From Nisaea sp. (lineage in GTDB: Bacteria; Pseudomonadota; Alphaproteobacteria; Thalassobaculales; Thalassobaculaceae), in NCBI RefSeq assembly GCF_034670185.1, contig NZ_JAXMNY010000001.1, forward strand, positions 1,860,001 to 1,924,000: DNA of 64,000 nt, read 5' to 3'. Positions 1 to 9,077 of this stretch are shown in pieces. How positions within the stretch are numbered: the first letter of the stretch is position 1; the number at the start of each line of letters is the position of its first letter. The notes beneath the pieces are model-generated. The model was not told the origin of the DNA, searched no databases, and saw only the letters and a list, made by a program, of their open reading frames with translations. A program made the position numbers and the translations under genes.

Positions 1-1042
1 GATACTCCCAAGGGTCGCCATGCATTACCTTTTCGGCCGCACGCTGGATATCGATCAGCCGCACGCGCTCGGCCGCATAATCCTTGGCAAGCAGTCCTTC
101 GATGGGGACATTGACGAAATCCGGGTCCCCCAGAAACGCCTCCCTGTCCGCGAATGCCAGCTTCTTCGCTTCCACCATCACATGGATTGCGTCGGCCGAA
201 TTGAGACCGAGCCTCGCCATGTCGAAATGCTCGATCAGGTTCAGTTCCTGCAGCAGCACATGGCCGGAGGAGTTCGGCGGCGCCTCGTAAACGCTGCGGC
301 CGCGGTAGGTCGTCGAAATCGGCTCCTGCCATCCCATCCGGTAGTTGGCGAAATCCTCCTTGGTCAGGATGCCACCGGTCTGCTCGGAGAACGCAACGAT
401 GGCGTCGGCGAGAGGGCCTTTGTAGAACGCGTCCCGCCCATGCTCAGCTATCAACTTGTAGGTTTTGGCGAGATCCGGATTGCGCCTGATCTGTCCCGGC
501 TGTAACGGCACGCCGTCCGGCGCGAAGATCGCCGCCGATGCGGGAAAGCTGTGCAGAAGGTGCTGGCTCTCCGCCAGCTTGTACTGGAAATAAGTCTGCG
601 GAACGCCTTCCAGACAAAGCTCGATAGCGGGTTGAATACAGTCCGCCAGCGGCAACCGCCCATGACGTGCGTGCGCGGCGAGGAGCGCGTCGCAGATACC
701 GGGCACCGAGACGGAAAGAATGCCGCTGGTCTCGATCCCGCCTGCGAACCGTTCTGGCGTCGCCGCGAGGGGCGCGGTGCCGGTGCCATTCGCGATGGAG
801 ATGGACCGGTCTTCCTTCATGTGGATCATCATGAAACCGTCGGCCGCAATGCCGGAGCCCTGCGGCTCGGCGACGCCCAGCGCAAAACCGATTGCGACTG
901 CCGCATCGACCGCATTGCCGCCCCCCGCCAGGATGCGTATGCCCGCCATCGAAGACAGGGGATGGTTCGTCACCACGGCTCCCTGCGCCCCCATCCGAAC
1001 AGGTGCCCAGGCCTCGGTTTTAATCCCCGCCGGGGTTTCCAT
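1..1042 (-). CDS. ggt: Gamma-glutamyltransferase, N-terminal part (gene runs off the window)
   Basis: Translating the minus strand from 1042 to the window edge gives about 347 residues without a stop. They read as the large-subunit half of a gamma-glutamyltranspeptidase: a GGNAVDAAVA motif near residue 32, then EPQGSGIAADGFMMI, then the PGQIRRNPDLAKTYKLIAEHG and GGILTKEDFANY regions. Enzymes of this family transfer or hydrolyse gamma-glutamyl groups, typically of glutathione, and cut themselves into two subunits. The catalytic threonine of the small subunit lies outside the window, so activity cannot be judged. I chose the ATG at 1042 because GGAGGGT sits about 8 bases upstream; an in-frame ATG at 1057 overlaps that site. 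No signal peptide is visible, which suggests a cytoplasmic member. Confidence 0.9.
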   Translation of the reverse strand, partial: METPAGIKTEAWAPVRMGAQGAVVTNHPLSSMAGIRILAGGGNAVDAAVAIGFALGVAEPQGSGIAADGFMMIHMKEDRSISIANGTGTAPLAATPERFAGGIETSGILSVSVPGICDALLAAHARHGRLPLADCIQPAIELCLEGVPQTYFQYKLAESQHLLHSFPASAAIFAPDGVPLQPGQIRRNPDLAKTYKLIAEHGRDAFYKGPLADAIVAFSEQTGGILTKEDFANYRMGWQEPISTTYRGRSVYEAPPNSSGHVLLQELNLIEHFDMARLGLNSADAIHVMVEAKKLAFADREAFLGDPDFVNVPIEGLLAKDYAAERVRLIDIQRAAEKVMHGDPWEY

Positions 1043-1264
1043 CTCGATACCCTCCATATGCTAACAGCGTCCCACCTCTTCTATACCCTTGAAAACAAGC
1101 CGCTAATCGAGCTGATTACGAACGAATGCCTGCCCTGTTTCCAGCCGGTGGGCACAAACACCATCGCGACAGCCCAACAGCAGGTTTCCTCCGGCGCAAG
1201 GAAGCCTCATAAATATGCTTGTGAGTTCACGCCCAATCTCGAATTTCAATAACGGAGAAGTGCA

Positions 1265-1888
1265 ATGAAGACCGGCCCGGATGTCGCGCTGATCGTGATC
1301 GACGTGCAGAACGATTTCTGCCCCGGTGGAGCCCTTGCCGTCGCTGACGGAGATGCCGTTGTACCGGTTGCGAATCGGCTGATGCAGCGTTTCGATCACG
1401 TGGTCCTGACACAGGACTGGCACCCGGCCGATCACAGCTCCTTCGCCGCCAACAACCCGGGCCACGATCCCTTCAGCCTGATCGACATGCCATATGGCCC
1501 TCAGGTCCTCTGGCCGGTCCATTGCGTGCAGGGTTCCAAAGGCGCCGCCTTTCACAACGACCTCGAGACCGATCGCGCCAACCTGATCATCCGCAAAGGC
1601 TACCGGAGCGAGATCGATTCCTACTCCGCCTTCTTCGAGAACGATCACACCACAACCACCGGACTTGCAGGCTACCTCCGGGAGCGTGCAGTTGAGCACC
1701 TGATCATGGTCGGGCTCGCCACCGATTTCTGTGTCCGTTTCTCCGCCGTCGACGCTGCGAAACTCGGCTTCAGGGTCACCTTGCTGGAAGACGGATGCCG
1801 GGCCATCGATCTCGACGGCTCTCTTGCTGCCGCCAGAGCTGAACTGGCAGAGCACGGCATTACAGTGACAACATCCGATGCCATCTGA
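1265..1888 (+). CDS. pncA: Nicotinamidase (PncA), NAD salvage
   Basis: The 207-residue protein hydrolyses nicotinamide to nicotinate and ammonia for the salvage branch of NAD synthesis. It keeps the isochorismatase-fold catalytic triad: Asp13 in VIDVQNDFCPGGALAV, Lys111 in the RKGYRSEIDSYSAF stretch, and Cys156 in TDFCVRFSAVDA. The metal site is also present: Asp51, His53 and His57 in QDWHPADH and His86 in WPVHCVQG. Length is normal for the family. A GGAGAAG ribosome site lies just before the ATG. The end overlaps the next gene by 11 bases, so the two are probably co-translated. Cytoplasmic. Confidence 0.96.
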   Translation: MKTGPDVALIVIDVQNDFCPGGALAVADGDAVVPVANRLMQRFDHVVLTQDWHPADHSSFAANNPGHDPFSLIDMPYGPQVLWPVHCVQGSKGAAFHNDLETDRANLIIRKGYRSEIDSYSAFFENDHTTTTGLAGYLRERAVEHLIMVGLATDFCVRFSAVDAAKLGFRVTLLEDGCRAIDLDGSLAAARAELAEHGITVTTSDAI

Positions 1889-2618
1889 AACGATGCAGAT
1901 TCTCGTCATAGAAAACTATAACGGCACCGATGTCGGCGAGATGGCAACCACCTTCGCTGAACGTGGCATCACGCTCGATGTCGTGCAGGCCTTCAACGGG
2001 ACGCCCCTGCCCGCTGGTCCGGACAATCATGACGGCATGATCGTGCTTGGCGGCGACCAGAATGCGCTGGACGACACAGGCTCTCCCTACTTCCCATCGT
2101 TGTTGGAGCTGATGCGTGCCTTCGATGCGGCACGCCGCCCCGTACTCGGGATCTGCCTGGGCGCACAATTGCTCGCCCGCGCCCACGGTGGCGGCAATGT
2201 CGTCGGGCAACCGCTGGAATTCGGTTTTGTACCAATCACGCCGACAGCCGCTGGCCGGACAGATTCCCTGACCGGTACTATCGATCCGGATGTTCCTATT
2301 TTCGAATGGCACAGCGATACCTTCACCCTGCCGCCGGGAGCCGTTCATCTCGCAACAAGCGCGGCATATGAGAACCAGGCCTATTCAGTCGGCACCGTCA
2401 GCTATGGCACACAATTCCATTTCGAGGTTGGGCGCACCCTGGCGGAACGCTGGAGCACCGCACATTCCGGCTATCTCGATGCGAAGCGCCCCGGGTGGCG
2501 CCCGCAAATCGCAAAGGAACTGGAACAGTACGAAGCCGGAGCCCGAGCTTTCTGTGCCGCTTTTACCAGTCGATGGATCGATCTTGTAGCCAATGCCCGC
2601 ATCATGCGGAATGCATGA
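1878..2618 (+). CDS. Class I glutamine amidotransferase-like protein
   Basis: The 246 residues form a single class I GATase domain. The nucleophile is Cys93 in LGICLGAQLLARA, and the His-Glu partners are His181 and Glu183 in TQFHFEVG (family form QFHPE). There is no fused synthetase domain, as in the stand-alone GMP-synthase-like amidotransferase group that acts on gamma-glutamyl or small amide substrates. The true substrate is unknown. The start is either the ATG at 1878, which overlaps pncA, or the in-frame ATG at 1893. Together with the partial gamma-glutamyltransferase and nicotinamidase it forms a neighbourhood of amide-bond hydrolysis. Confidence 0.88.
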   Translation: MPSETMQILVIENYNGTDVGEMATTFAERGITLDVVQAFNGTPLPAGPDNHDGMIVLGGDQNALDDTGSPYFPSLLELMRAFDAARRPVLGICLGAQLLARAHGGGNVVGQPLEFGFVPITPTAAGRTDSLTGTIDPDVPIFEWHSDTFTLPPGAVHLATSAAYENQAYSVGTVSYGTQFHFEVGRTLAERWSTAHSGYLDAKRPGWRPQIAKELEQYEAGARAFCAAFTSRWIDLVANARIMRNA

Positions 2619-2697
2619 GGGATCGCGCTTGACCGGCCGGAAAGCGGCGGCGAAGGTGACCCGAGAATTGTGATGAAAAGTGGAACACGGGCGTCCG

Positions 2698-3438
2698 ATG
2701 GGCAAATTCGAGCTGAGAGACAAGATCGTGCTGGTTGCCGGAGCCAGCTCAGGCATCGGCGCCGCAACCGTGGAGCAGCTTCTCGGGGAAGGTGCGCGCG
2801 TTATTGCAGCCGCCCGCCGGATGGAGCGCCTGCAATCTCTTGCGAAAGATCGCCCCGGCCATTGCCTTCCGCTGCAACTGGACGTCGCGGATCCGGCTTC
2901 CGCCGCCTCGATGGTCGAGCGCATGCCAGAGGGCTGGCGCAACATCCATGGCGTCGTCGTCTGTGCCGGTCACGATGTCGGCGGCCGTGCCCGCTTCGAT
3001 CAGGCCGATGCGGATACCTGGACGGATATTATCGACACCAACGTAAACGGAACCATACGTGTCTGCCGGGCGTTGATCGACCAGATGGCGGCGCGTGGGA
3101 CCGGTCACATCGTCACCCTCGGCTCCACTGCCGGCCTCCGTGTCTATCCGGGGGGCAGCATCTACAATGCCTCGAAATTCGCCGTCCGCGCCTTCACCGA
3201 CGGTCTCAGAATGGATTTCGCCCAGACCGATATCAGGGTGACAGAAATCCTGCCGGGCCTGACCCGCACCGAATTCGCGGAAAGCCGTTGGGGCGACGGC
3301 GGCAGGGCACGGAATTTCTATGACAATGCGCCGGGGACACTCGCACCGGAAGACATCGCGAATGCCATCGTCTATGCGATGACGGCTCCCGCCAACGTCA
3401 ACGTCTCTCAGCTTCTGGTCGAACCGACACGGGCTTGA
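2698..3438 (+). CDS. Short-chain dehydrogenase/reductase (SDR)
   Basis: This is a classical SDR of 246 residues. The Rossmann nucleotide-binding motif GASSGIG is near residue 15, an NNAG-equivalent VCAG follows, and the catalytic set is Ser143 in LGSTAG, Tyr156 and Lys160 in YNASK. The arginine pair after the second strand (AARRMERL) suggests NADP(H). The layout resembles the YdfG group acting on 3-hydroxy acids such as serine or 3-hydroxypropionate, but substrate cannot be assigned. I chose the ATG at 2698; an upstream in-frame GTG at 2680 would add six residues and has no better ribosome site. Confidence 0.9.
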   Translation: MGKFELRDKIVLVAGASSGIGAATVEQLLGEGARVIAAARRMERLQSLAKDRPGHCLPLQLDVADPASAASMVERMPEGWRNIHGVVVCAGHDVGGRARFDQADADTWTDIIDTNVNGTIRVCRALIDQMAARGTGHIVTLGSTAGLRVYPGGSIYNASKFAVRAFTDGLRMDFAQTDIRVTEILPGLTRTEFAESRWGDGGRARNFYDNAPGTLAPEDIANAIVYAMTAPANVNVSQLLVEPTRA

Positions 3439-3457
3439 GCTCTACCGGTGCGCCCAT

Positions 3458-3476
3458 AGTTCGCTTTGGGCGAACT
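3458..3476 (+). terminator. Hairpin after the SDR gene (weak terminator or operator)
   Basis: A perfect 7-base inverted repeat, AGTTCGC and GCGAACT with a five-base loop, lies 20 bases after the SDR stop and about 50 bases before the SPFH gene. No run of T follows, so intrinsic termination would be weak. A protein-binding site is the alternative. Confidence 0.4.
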
Positions 3477-3527
3477 GAGTTTGACTGTTAATTTGTCTCT
3501 TCCTTTTATGCAGAATCGGCCAAGCAT

Positions 3528-4466
3528 ATGAACGAACAAGCTGTCATTGAGATTATTCTCTCGAACCTGATTGCGTTTCTTCTCGTTATCGGAGCCGTGA
3601 TCGTCATCTGGAAGGGCGTGAAAATCGTCCCGCAGAGCGAGATATTCGTGCTTGAGCGCTTTGGAAAATTCACGCGCGCGCTAAAGCCGGGGCTTAACTT
3701 CATCGTACCGTTTCTCGACGCAGTGGCACACCGTGTCTCCGTTCTGGAGAGACAGCTTGAAGCCTGGGACATCAGTGTCATCACGAAAGACAATGTCGAA
3801 GTAGAGCTTGAGACAACAGTCTTTTATCGGGTGCTGGACGCTTCTCGTTCTGTTTACCGCATCAGAAATGTCGACCGAGCAATTCACACGGCAGCGACCT
3901 CCATCGTACGATCTGCGGCTGGAAAGCTCGAACTGGACGAGCTTCAGTCATCCCGGGAGTCAATGAACTCGGAGATTGAAAAGAATCTGCAGAATGCTGC
4001 GGAAGTCTGGGGCATTGAGATTACTCGAACAGAAATCATCGATATAAAAGTCGATGGACAGACCCGTGAGGCCCAGCGGCACCAGTTAAGCGCCGAACGG
4101 GAGCGGCGCGCTTCTATAGCCCGGGCTGAAGGTGAAAAGCGGTCTGTCGAACTTGCCGCCGAAGCCAGACTCTTCGAGGCACAACGTGAGGCAGAGGCTC
4201 GAATAACACTGGCGGACGCCGATGCCTATACGGTCAAAGTTGCTGCCGAAGCCGAAGCCAACCAAATCCGCGCGGTCGCAGCGGCCCTTCAGGAGAACGG
4301 AATGCCGGCCGCCAATTACGAAATCCTGAAACGCCAGATCGGCGCACTCGGCGAGGTCGCGTCCTCTGATAATGCCAAGACAGTCATCATGCCGACCGAG
4401 ATCTCAGGCGTGATCGGGTCTCTTACGGCACTTCTGGAATCCCTGCCGCGGGGCCAAACCCGATGA
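3528..4466 (+). CDS. SPFH/band 7 (stomatin-like) membrane protein
   Basis: The 312-residue protein has one N-terminal membrane segment (about residues 9-28, LSNLIAFLLVIGAVIVIW). An SPFH/PHB domain follows, starting at IVPQSEIFVLERFGKFTRALKPGLNF. Then comes an Ala/Glu/Arg-rich coiled coil (about residues 180-250, e.g. ARAEGEKRSVELAAEA). This is the architecture of bacterial stomatins of the QmcA/YbbK type, which oligomerise at membrane microdomains and associate with proteases. The stop overlaps the start of the NfeD-like gene (ATGA), the standard partner in this family. Confidence 0.93.
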   Translation: MNEQAVIEIILSNLIAFLLVIGAVIVIWKGVKIVPQSEIFVLERFGKFTRALKPGLNFIVPFLDAVAHRVSVLERQLEAWDISVITKDNVEVELETTVFYRVLDASRSVYRIRNVDRAIHTAATSIVRSAAGKLELDELQSSRESMNSEIEKNLQNAAEVWGIEITRTEIIDIKVDGQTREAQRHQLSAERERRASIARAEGEKRSVELAAEARLFEAQREAEARITLADADAYTVKVAAEAEANQIRAVAAALQENGMPAANYEILKRQIGALGEVASSDNAKTVIMPTEISGVIGSLTALLESLPRGQTR

Positions 4467-4774
4467 CCTCCCATATGACGATCCACTATTGGGTCTTCCT
4501 CCCAGAAGCATGGGTCATCTTCGGCATTCTGTTAATAGCCGCAGAGTTGTTTGATGGAAATATGATTGCCCTGCCGCTCGGCATTGCGGCACTGGCCATC
4601 GCCCTTCTCGTTTATGGACAATCAGCGCTCTGGTTTAACGACACCGTATTATTCGAGACTTGGCGGCAGGTATTGATGATATATGCAGGGATCGCCGTGA
4701 TTATGGTGGCGATCATCCGGTTCGTCTTCCAACGGCGGCGCAAAGCGGAAGAGGAAGATGTGAACGACTATTAG
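4463..4774 (+). CDS. NfeD-like short membrane protein, partner of the SPFH protein
   Basis: The 103 residues hold three hydrophobic segments (about 12-28, 32-50 and 71-88) and a charged tail ending EEEDVNDY. NfeD1b proteins normally place an OB-fold domain after the membrane part; here the protein stops before one, so it is the short form or has lost the domain. Its start overlaps the SPFH stop by 4 bases, implying a stoichiometric pair. The likely role is helping the stomatin-like partner assemble in the inner membrane. Confidence 0.88.
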   Translation: MTSHMTIHYWVFLPEAWVIFGILLIAAELFDGNMIALPLGIAALAIALLVYGQSALWFNDTVLFETWRQVLMIYAGIAVIMVAIIRFVFQRRRKAEEEDVNDY

Positions 4775-4810
4775 GCAGTTGTCGTTCTGCAAGGACATCC
4801 TTCAATAGAA

Positions 4811-4840
4811 CCGCCGGACCTGCGCAGACAGGTCCGGCGG
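4811..4840. terminator. Bidirectional terminator between nfeD-like and BCCT genes
   Basis: A perfect 12-base stem, CCGCCGGACCTG with CAGGTCCGGCGG and a six-base loop CGCAGA, fills the gap between two convergent genes. Flanking A- or T-rich bases are short on both sides, but stem strength and position make a shared terminator likely. Confidence 0.85.
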
Positions 4841-4852
4841 TAAAAGTGGTTA

Positions 4853-6466
4853 TCAACCGCGCGGCTCGCTCATAAGTCCTTTCACGAGGGAGACGCAGCC
4901 CAGCAAGAGGACTACTGCGAAGGGCAGGCCGGTCGAGACCGACGCCGCCTGAAGGGCGCCGAGACCGCCGCCGAGCAGCAGTGCCACTGCGACCATGCCT
5001 TCGAAGGTTGCCCAGAACACCCGCTGTGGCACGGGTGCGTCGACCTTGCCGCCAGCCGTGATGGTATCGATCACCAGCGAGCCTGAGTCGGATGAGGTAA
5101 CGAAGAACACGATCACCAGCACGATGCCGATAAATGACGTGATGCTGTGCAGCGGCAGCTGTCCCAGCATGGTGAACAGCTTCAGTTCAAGCCCCGCATC
5201 TGCGATCTCCTGATGACCCGCCTGCAAGAGGGACAGTGCCGTTCCGCCGAATGCCGTCATCCAGAGCACGGAGACGACTGACGGGATGATCAGCACGCAG
5301 ATCAGGAACTCGCGCACGGTCCGGCCCCGGCTGACCCGGGCGATGAACATGCCGACGAACGGTGACCAGGAAATCCACCAGGCCCAGTAGAACGAGGTCC
5401 AGCCCTGGGAGAAGTTCGCGTCTGAGCGACCGAACGGGTTTGACAGCGCCGGCAGGTATTCGACATAGGCCAGCAGGTTCGCGAAGAATCCTGTGGCGAT
5501 CGCCAGGGTCGGCCCGACGATGATGACGAACCCAAGGAGTAGAATCGCCAGCACCATATTGATCTCGGACAGCCGTTTCACGCCGGCTTCGAGGCCAGCA
5601 ACGACCGATACCAGTGCGAGGACGGTAATGCCGGAGATCAACACGACCTTGGACGTATCGCTGACCGGTATATCGAACAGGAAGTTGAGACCGGCAATTG
5701 CCTGCTCCGCGCCAATACCGAGCGATGTCGCAAGCCCGAACAGGGTCGCGAAAACCGCCAGCGTATCGATGGCGTGTCCTGTCCATCCCCAGACCCGCTC
5801 TCCGAAAATCGGATAGAAGATCGACCGGATGCTGAGCGGCAGGCCCTTATTGTAAGAGAACAATGCCAGGGACAACGCCACAACGGCGTAAATCGCCCAC
5901 GGATGCAGCCCCCAATGGAAGATCGTCGCTGCCATGCCGAGCCTGTGGGCTTCGGCCGGGTCGCCTGCCGCACCGGCAAGCGGTGCCCAGCTATCGGGCG
6001 AGCCCGCGCCATCAGCGACGGACGAGGAAAAGTGCGAGATCGGCTCCGACACACCATAGAACATCAGGCCAATACCCATGCCCGCGGCGAACAGCATCGA
6101 GAACCATCCGGTGTAGGAATAGTCGGGCTTTGCCTCGGTCCCCCCGAGCCTGATTTTACCAAGCGGCGAGACAATCAACGCCAGTGTCAGAATGACGAAG
6201 ATGTTCCCCGCCACCAGGAAAAACCAGTCGAAGTTGGAGGTCAGGGTTGGCCTCAGCCAGCCGAAAAACGCACCAGCCTGTTCCGGCAGGGCCAGCGTGT
6301 AGAAGACCAGCAGGATAATACCGCCGGCCGAGATGGCGAACACCGGATTATGGATGTCCATCCCGAACCGGCCGATCTGCGGTTGGATATTATGCTGGCC
6401 GATTTCGTATTCTGTATCGATCACGTTCGCATCCCCGTCAGGGGTGCGGTCAGCTACTTCGCTCAT
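4853..6466 (-). CDS. BCCT family transporter (betaine/carnitine/choline type)
   Basis: The 537-residue protein has about 12 membrane segments and the family hallmarks: GMGIGLMFYGVSEPISHF, the tryptophan-rich FHWGLHPWAIYA, and FYWAWWISWSPFVGMFIARVSRG. BCCT carriers take up quaternary ammonium compounds such as glycine betaine, choline or carnitine, driven by sodium or protons, for osmoprotection or as nutrients. Substrate specificity cannot be read reliably here. I chose the ATG at 6466 because GGGAGG lies immediately upstream; the longer reading frame to 6487 would include that ribosome site. The C-terminus is short, so a large osmosensory tail of the BetP kind is absent. Confidence 0.95.
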   Translation of the reverse strand: MSEVADRTPDGDANVIDTEYEIGQHNIQPQIGRFGMDIHNPVFAISAGGIILLVFYTLALPEQAGAFFGWLRPTLTSNFDWFFLVAGNIFVILTLALIVSPLGKIRLGGTEAKPDYSYTGWFSMLFAAGMGIGLMFYGVSEPISHFSSSVADGAGSPDSWAPLAGAAGDPAEAHRLGMAATIFHWGLHPWAIYAVVALSLALFSYNKGLPLSIRSIFYPIFGERVWGWTGHAIDTLAVFATLFGLATSLGIGAEQAIAGLNFLFDIPVSDTSKVVLISGITVLALVSVVAGLEAGVKRLSEINMVLAILLLGFVIIVGPTLAIATGFFANLLAYVEYLPALSNPFGRSDANFSQGWTSFYWAWWISWSPFVGMFIARVSRGRTVREFLICVLIIPSVVSVLWMTAFGGTALSLLQAGHQEIADAGLELKLFTMLGQLPLHSITSFIGIVLVIVFFVTSSDSGSLVIDTITAGGKVDAPVPQRVFWATFEGMVAVALLLGGGLGALQAASVSTGLPFAVVLLLGCVSLVKGLMSEPRG

Positions 6467-6697
6467 AATGCCTCCCTTGGCTCCCACCGTCGTAGCGGCA
6501 GGTCGGATTCATTGAAGTCAAAGTCTTGTCCGCAAAGGATTCCCGGACAGGCACGTCGTTTTTTCACGCGCTCTCTTTGCTATCTATTGTTGTCACACAG
6601 GATGAGTGAGAGCAAATCGGCCCAATGTCCGGTTTGCGACATTAACTCGATCTGGGGCGCCCAAAATGTACGCTAACGGTGATTGATATGGGTCAGA

Positions 6698-7639
6698 TTA
6701 TGGCGCGAGCGCCTTGTCGGAATAAGACGCCCGCCCGCCCGGCTGGGCGAGTTCGGTCATTACCCAGGCCTCGAACGACCGGATCAGAGGGTCGGTCGCC
6801 TTCGAGTGCGGATAGACCAGATAATATCCGGCATCTTCCTCGATTTTCACATCCGACAGAGCAACCAGCATTCCGCTGCTGAGCTCCGACTCGGCCAGTG
6901 CAGGCCGCGCCAGGACCACCCCCTGCCCTGCAACGGCGACGTTCAGGATAGAGGCCGCGTCATGGAACACCGCGCCGCTTCGAAACCGGAGCCCGGGCGC
7001 CCCCGCTGTCTCGAACCAGGTTCGCCAGTATTCCGTCGAATCCTCGTGATGCAGAGGCAAGTCGGCAATCTGCTCCGGCGTCAGCGGCAAGTCGGCAAGC
7101 GCGTGACCGGCGCTCTGGAGCAAGGACGGGCTGGCGAAAGGCTGTGCAAAACCCTCCATGATCCGCTTCGAAACTGTGCCCGGCCAGTTCCCCCGGCCGA
7201 AACGCACCGCCACATCGACCCCGTCCGAAACGAAATTGGACAATGTCACGGAGTGATGCAGATGTACCTCGACATCCGGTTCCGTCGCCGCGAAAGAGCC
7301 GAGACGCGGCACCAGAAGCTTGTATGCAACCGATGGCGCAGCGGAGACGGTCAGGACCTTTAGGTTTGCATCCTCACAGACCAGAGCAACGGCACTCGCG
7401 ATACCGTCGAAAGCCGCCGAGACCGGCGAGAGCAGCTTGGCTCCGGCCTCCGTCAGGCGGATTTGCCGGCCCGCCCGGTCGAAGAGCGACAGCCCGAACC
7501 AATCCTCAAGCGCGCGGATCTGGTGGCTGACCGCCGCATGAGTGACGTGCAGCTCATCCGCCGCCTTCGAGACGCCGCCCAGACGCGCCGCGGCCTCGAA
7601 GGCCCGAAGTGCCGTCAGAGGGGGTAATTGCCTGCTCAT
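6698..7639 (-). CDS. LysR-type transcriptional regulator, GcvA-like
   Basis: The 313-residue protein has an N-terminal winged HTH (about residues 7-65; PPLTALRAFEAAARLGG, then AADELHVTHAAVSHQIRALE) in the form typical of the GcvA subgroup. A LysR substrate-binding domain follows (about 95-295). It lies upstream of the BCCT gene on the same strand and divergently from the small gene at 7760. Either could be its target, and the gap at 7640-7759 would hold its operator. The inducer is unknown. Confidence 0.92.
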   Translation of the reverse strand: MSRQLPPLTALRAFEAAARLGGVSKAADELHVTHAAVSHQIRALEDWFGLSLFDRAGRQIRLTEAGAKLLSPVSAAFDGIASAVALVCEDANLKVLTVSAAPSVAYKLLVPRLGSFAATEPDVEVHLHHSVTLSNFVSDGVDVAVRFGRGNWPGTVSKRIMEGFAQPFASPSLLQSAGHALADLPLTPEQIADLPLHHEDSTEYWRTWFETAGAPGLRFRSGAVFHDAASILNVAVAGQGVVLARPALAESELSSGMLVALSDVKIEEDAGYYLVYPHSKATDPLIRSFEAWVMTELAQPGGRASYSDKALAP

Positions 7640-7759
7640 TAAATGTAAATATATCTAACATAATAGGTGAGAATCAATCATTTGTCCTCGCAGCGTCAAG
7701 AGACGACATTCCATTCCAACAAGGCATTTCGATCATCAACTGACAAGTGAGGAAAAGTT

Positions 7760-8035
7760 ATGGAACACGCGATGTTTCTTCTTCTGCAGGGTGCAGGCGG
7801 TCTGACCCACGATGTCGCCATTTGGGAAGACTATGCCCGGCACCGGAGCCAGACCCGAAACCATGCGGGAGTACCCGAAGAGGTTCCGGCGAAGAAAACC
7901 GGGCTCAAGGATGCGGCCGATCAGCTCCGCCGTCTTTCCCGCCAGGCGAAACTCAGCGCACAGGAAGCAACACTGCTCTGCAAAGCGTTGACCATTGTCG
8001 AAACAGAAGCCAGTGCCCGCGGCCAGACGTCTTAG
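7760..8035 (+). CDS. Small hypothetical protein (91 aa)
   Basis: I do not recognise this protein. It has a short hydrophobic N-terminus (MEHAMFLLLQGAGGL), a basic middle and a helical C-terminal half (DAADQLRRLSRQAKLSAQEATLLCKALTIVETEAS). GAGGAAAAG is 4-12 bases before the ATG and a good terminator follows, so it looks like a real monocistronic gene. It is divergent from the LysR regulator, which may control it. Confidence 0.7.
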   Translation: MEHAMFLLLQGAGGLTHDVAIWEDYARHRSQTRNHAGVPEEVPAKKTGLKDAADQLRRLSRQAKLSAQEATLLCKALTIVETEASARGQTS

Positions 8036-8061
8036 AGCCTCTTGGGGTCTGGCTGCATTTG

Positions 8062-8092
8062 CGGGCGGGGCCAAGGCACCGCCCGTCTTTTT
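8062..8092 (+). terminator. Rho-independent terminator after the 91-aa gene
   Basis: CGGGCGG pairs with CCGCCCG across a ten-base loop and is followed directly by TCTTTTT, a standard intrinsic terminator 27 bases after the stop codon. Confidence 0.9.
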
Positions 8093-8106
8093 ACCGTTCC
8101 ATGAAA

Positions 8107-9045
8107 TCAGCGTTTAAGCGTGCGCAGTTCGCAGAATGGCGAATGCTTGGCTACGACCGTTTCAGAGGCCCGCGACAGGATATCGGCCTGTGCCACCGTA
8201 TAGCCCTCGGCCTCGACCAGCTTGACGATTTCCAGCAGATAATCGAGATCCGCCTCCACATGGGAGAGCCGGCCCGCAGCCCGGACCAGGGCTGTACCGG
8301 CTTCGCTCAGGCGGTAGCACGGCAATGTCAGATCCGCCGCAGGGTCATCGTGGCTCACCCGGACAACCTTGTCCGCATAGAGCAGGTTGGTCGAGAAACT
8401 GTCGGTCTTCTGCGATGAAAAGACCTTGCTGAGGTCGCGATTGGTCCGCAGCAGACCATATTCCTCAAGCAGCAGAATGCAGTCGCCCGTCAGCTCGCGC
8501 TCACCGAAGAACTCGTCAGAGAGCCTCACCAGGAAATTGTTGATCCGGAATTTCGCCAGGATGGCGACCCAGCGGATCATTTTGCGATTGAGCGTGCTCA
8601 TGACCCGGAAGGTGACCTGCGGTACCGTTCCGCTTTCCTCGGCTTCCAAAGTGAGCAGCGCCGCCCACATTTCCTGACCGGCCTTGTCACCGCAATCGGA
8701 CGCCGCCTCGATAAAGCGCACGCACCAATCCGGATCCACATGCCCGTCCTGTGGTGTGTCGCTCTTGAGCATGGTCAGGGCGAGAGAGAAAATAGTCTCG
8801 ATATTGCGCTGGCGCAGAATATCACGTTCTTCGACCCGGGACCGGGCGCGTTCCGCAAGCCCGGCATCCTCGTGGTCATCGCCCTTGCGCACGGCGTCCA
8901 ACCAGGAACGGCCGCTTGATCCGAGTCCATAAGCAAGCATCTCGCTAAAGCGGAGGCAGGCCGGATCATAGGCCTCTACATCCGCGTTCTTCGAGCGGTG
9001 CGACCTTGATTTCTCGTCAGAATTCTCGCGGTTTTCTTCTGTCAT
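8107..9045 (-). CDS. DUF2806-like hypothetical protein
   Basis: The 312-residue soluble protein starts with a charged, disordered stretch (about residues 1-25). It then carries a helical domain with DPDWCVRFIEAASDCGDKAG, EMWAALLTLEAEESGTV and VMSTLNRKMIRWV. That pattern (two-residue acidic/Trp start, 'Q-x-x-W-x-x-L-x-x-E', later helical pair) resembles the DUF2806 family of unknown function; the match is by eye. It is monocistronic on the minus strand, 32 bases downstream of the tlyA stop. Confidence 0.75.
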   Translation of the reverse strand: MTEENRENSDEKSRSHRSKNADVEAYDPACLRFSEMLAYGLGSSGRSWLDAVRKGDDHEDAGLAERARSRVEERDILRQRNIETIFSLALTMLKSDTPQDGHVDPDWCVRFIEAASDCGDKAGQEMWAALLTLEAEESGTVPQVTFRVMSTLNRKMIRWVAILAKFRINNFLVRLSDEFFGERELTGDCILLLEEYGLLRTNRDLSKVFSSQKTDSFSTNLLYADKVVRVSHDDPAADLTLPCYRLSEAGTALVRAAGRLSHVEADLDYLLEIVKLVEAEGYTVAQADILSRASETVVAKHSPFCELRTLKR

Positions 9046-9077
9046 GACACCGCCTCTTATTCACAAAAACGAGCCTA

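Noticed and set aside
1265..3438. Reading pncA, amidotransferase and SDR as one NAD pathway operon
   Set aside because: Overlap supports co-translation of the first two only; the SDR is separated by about 80 bases and has no link to NAD salvage.
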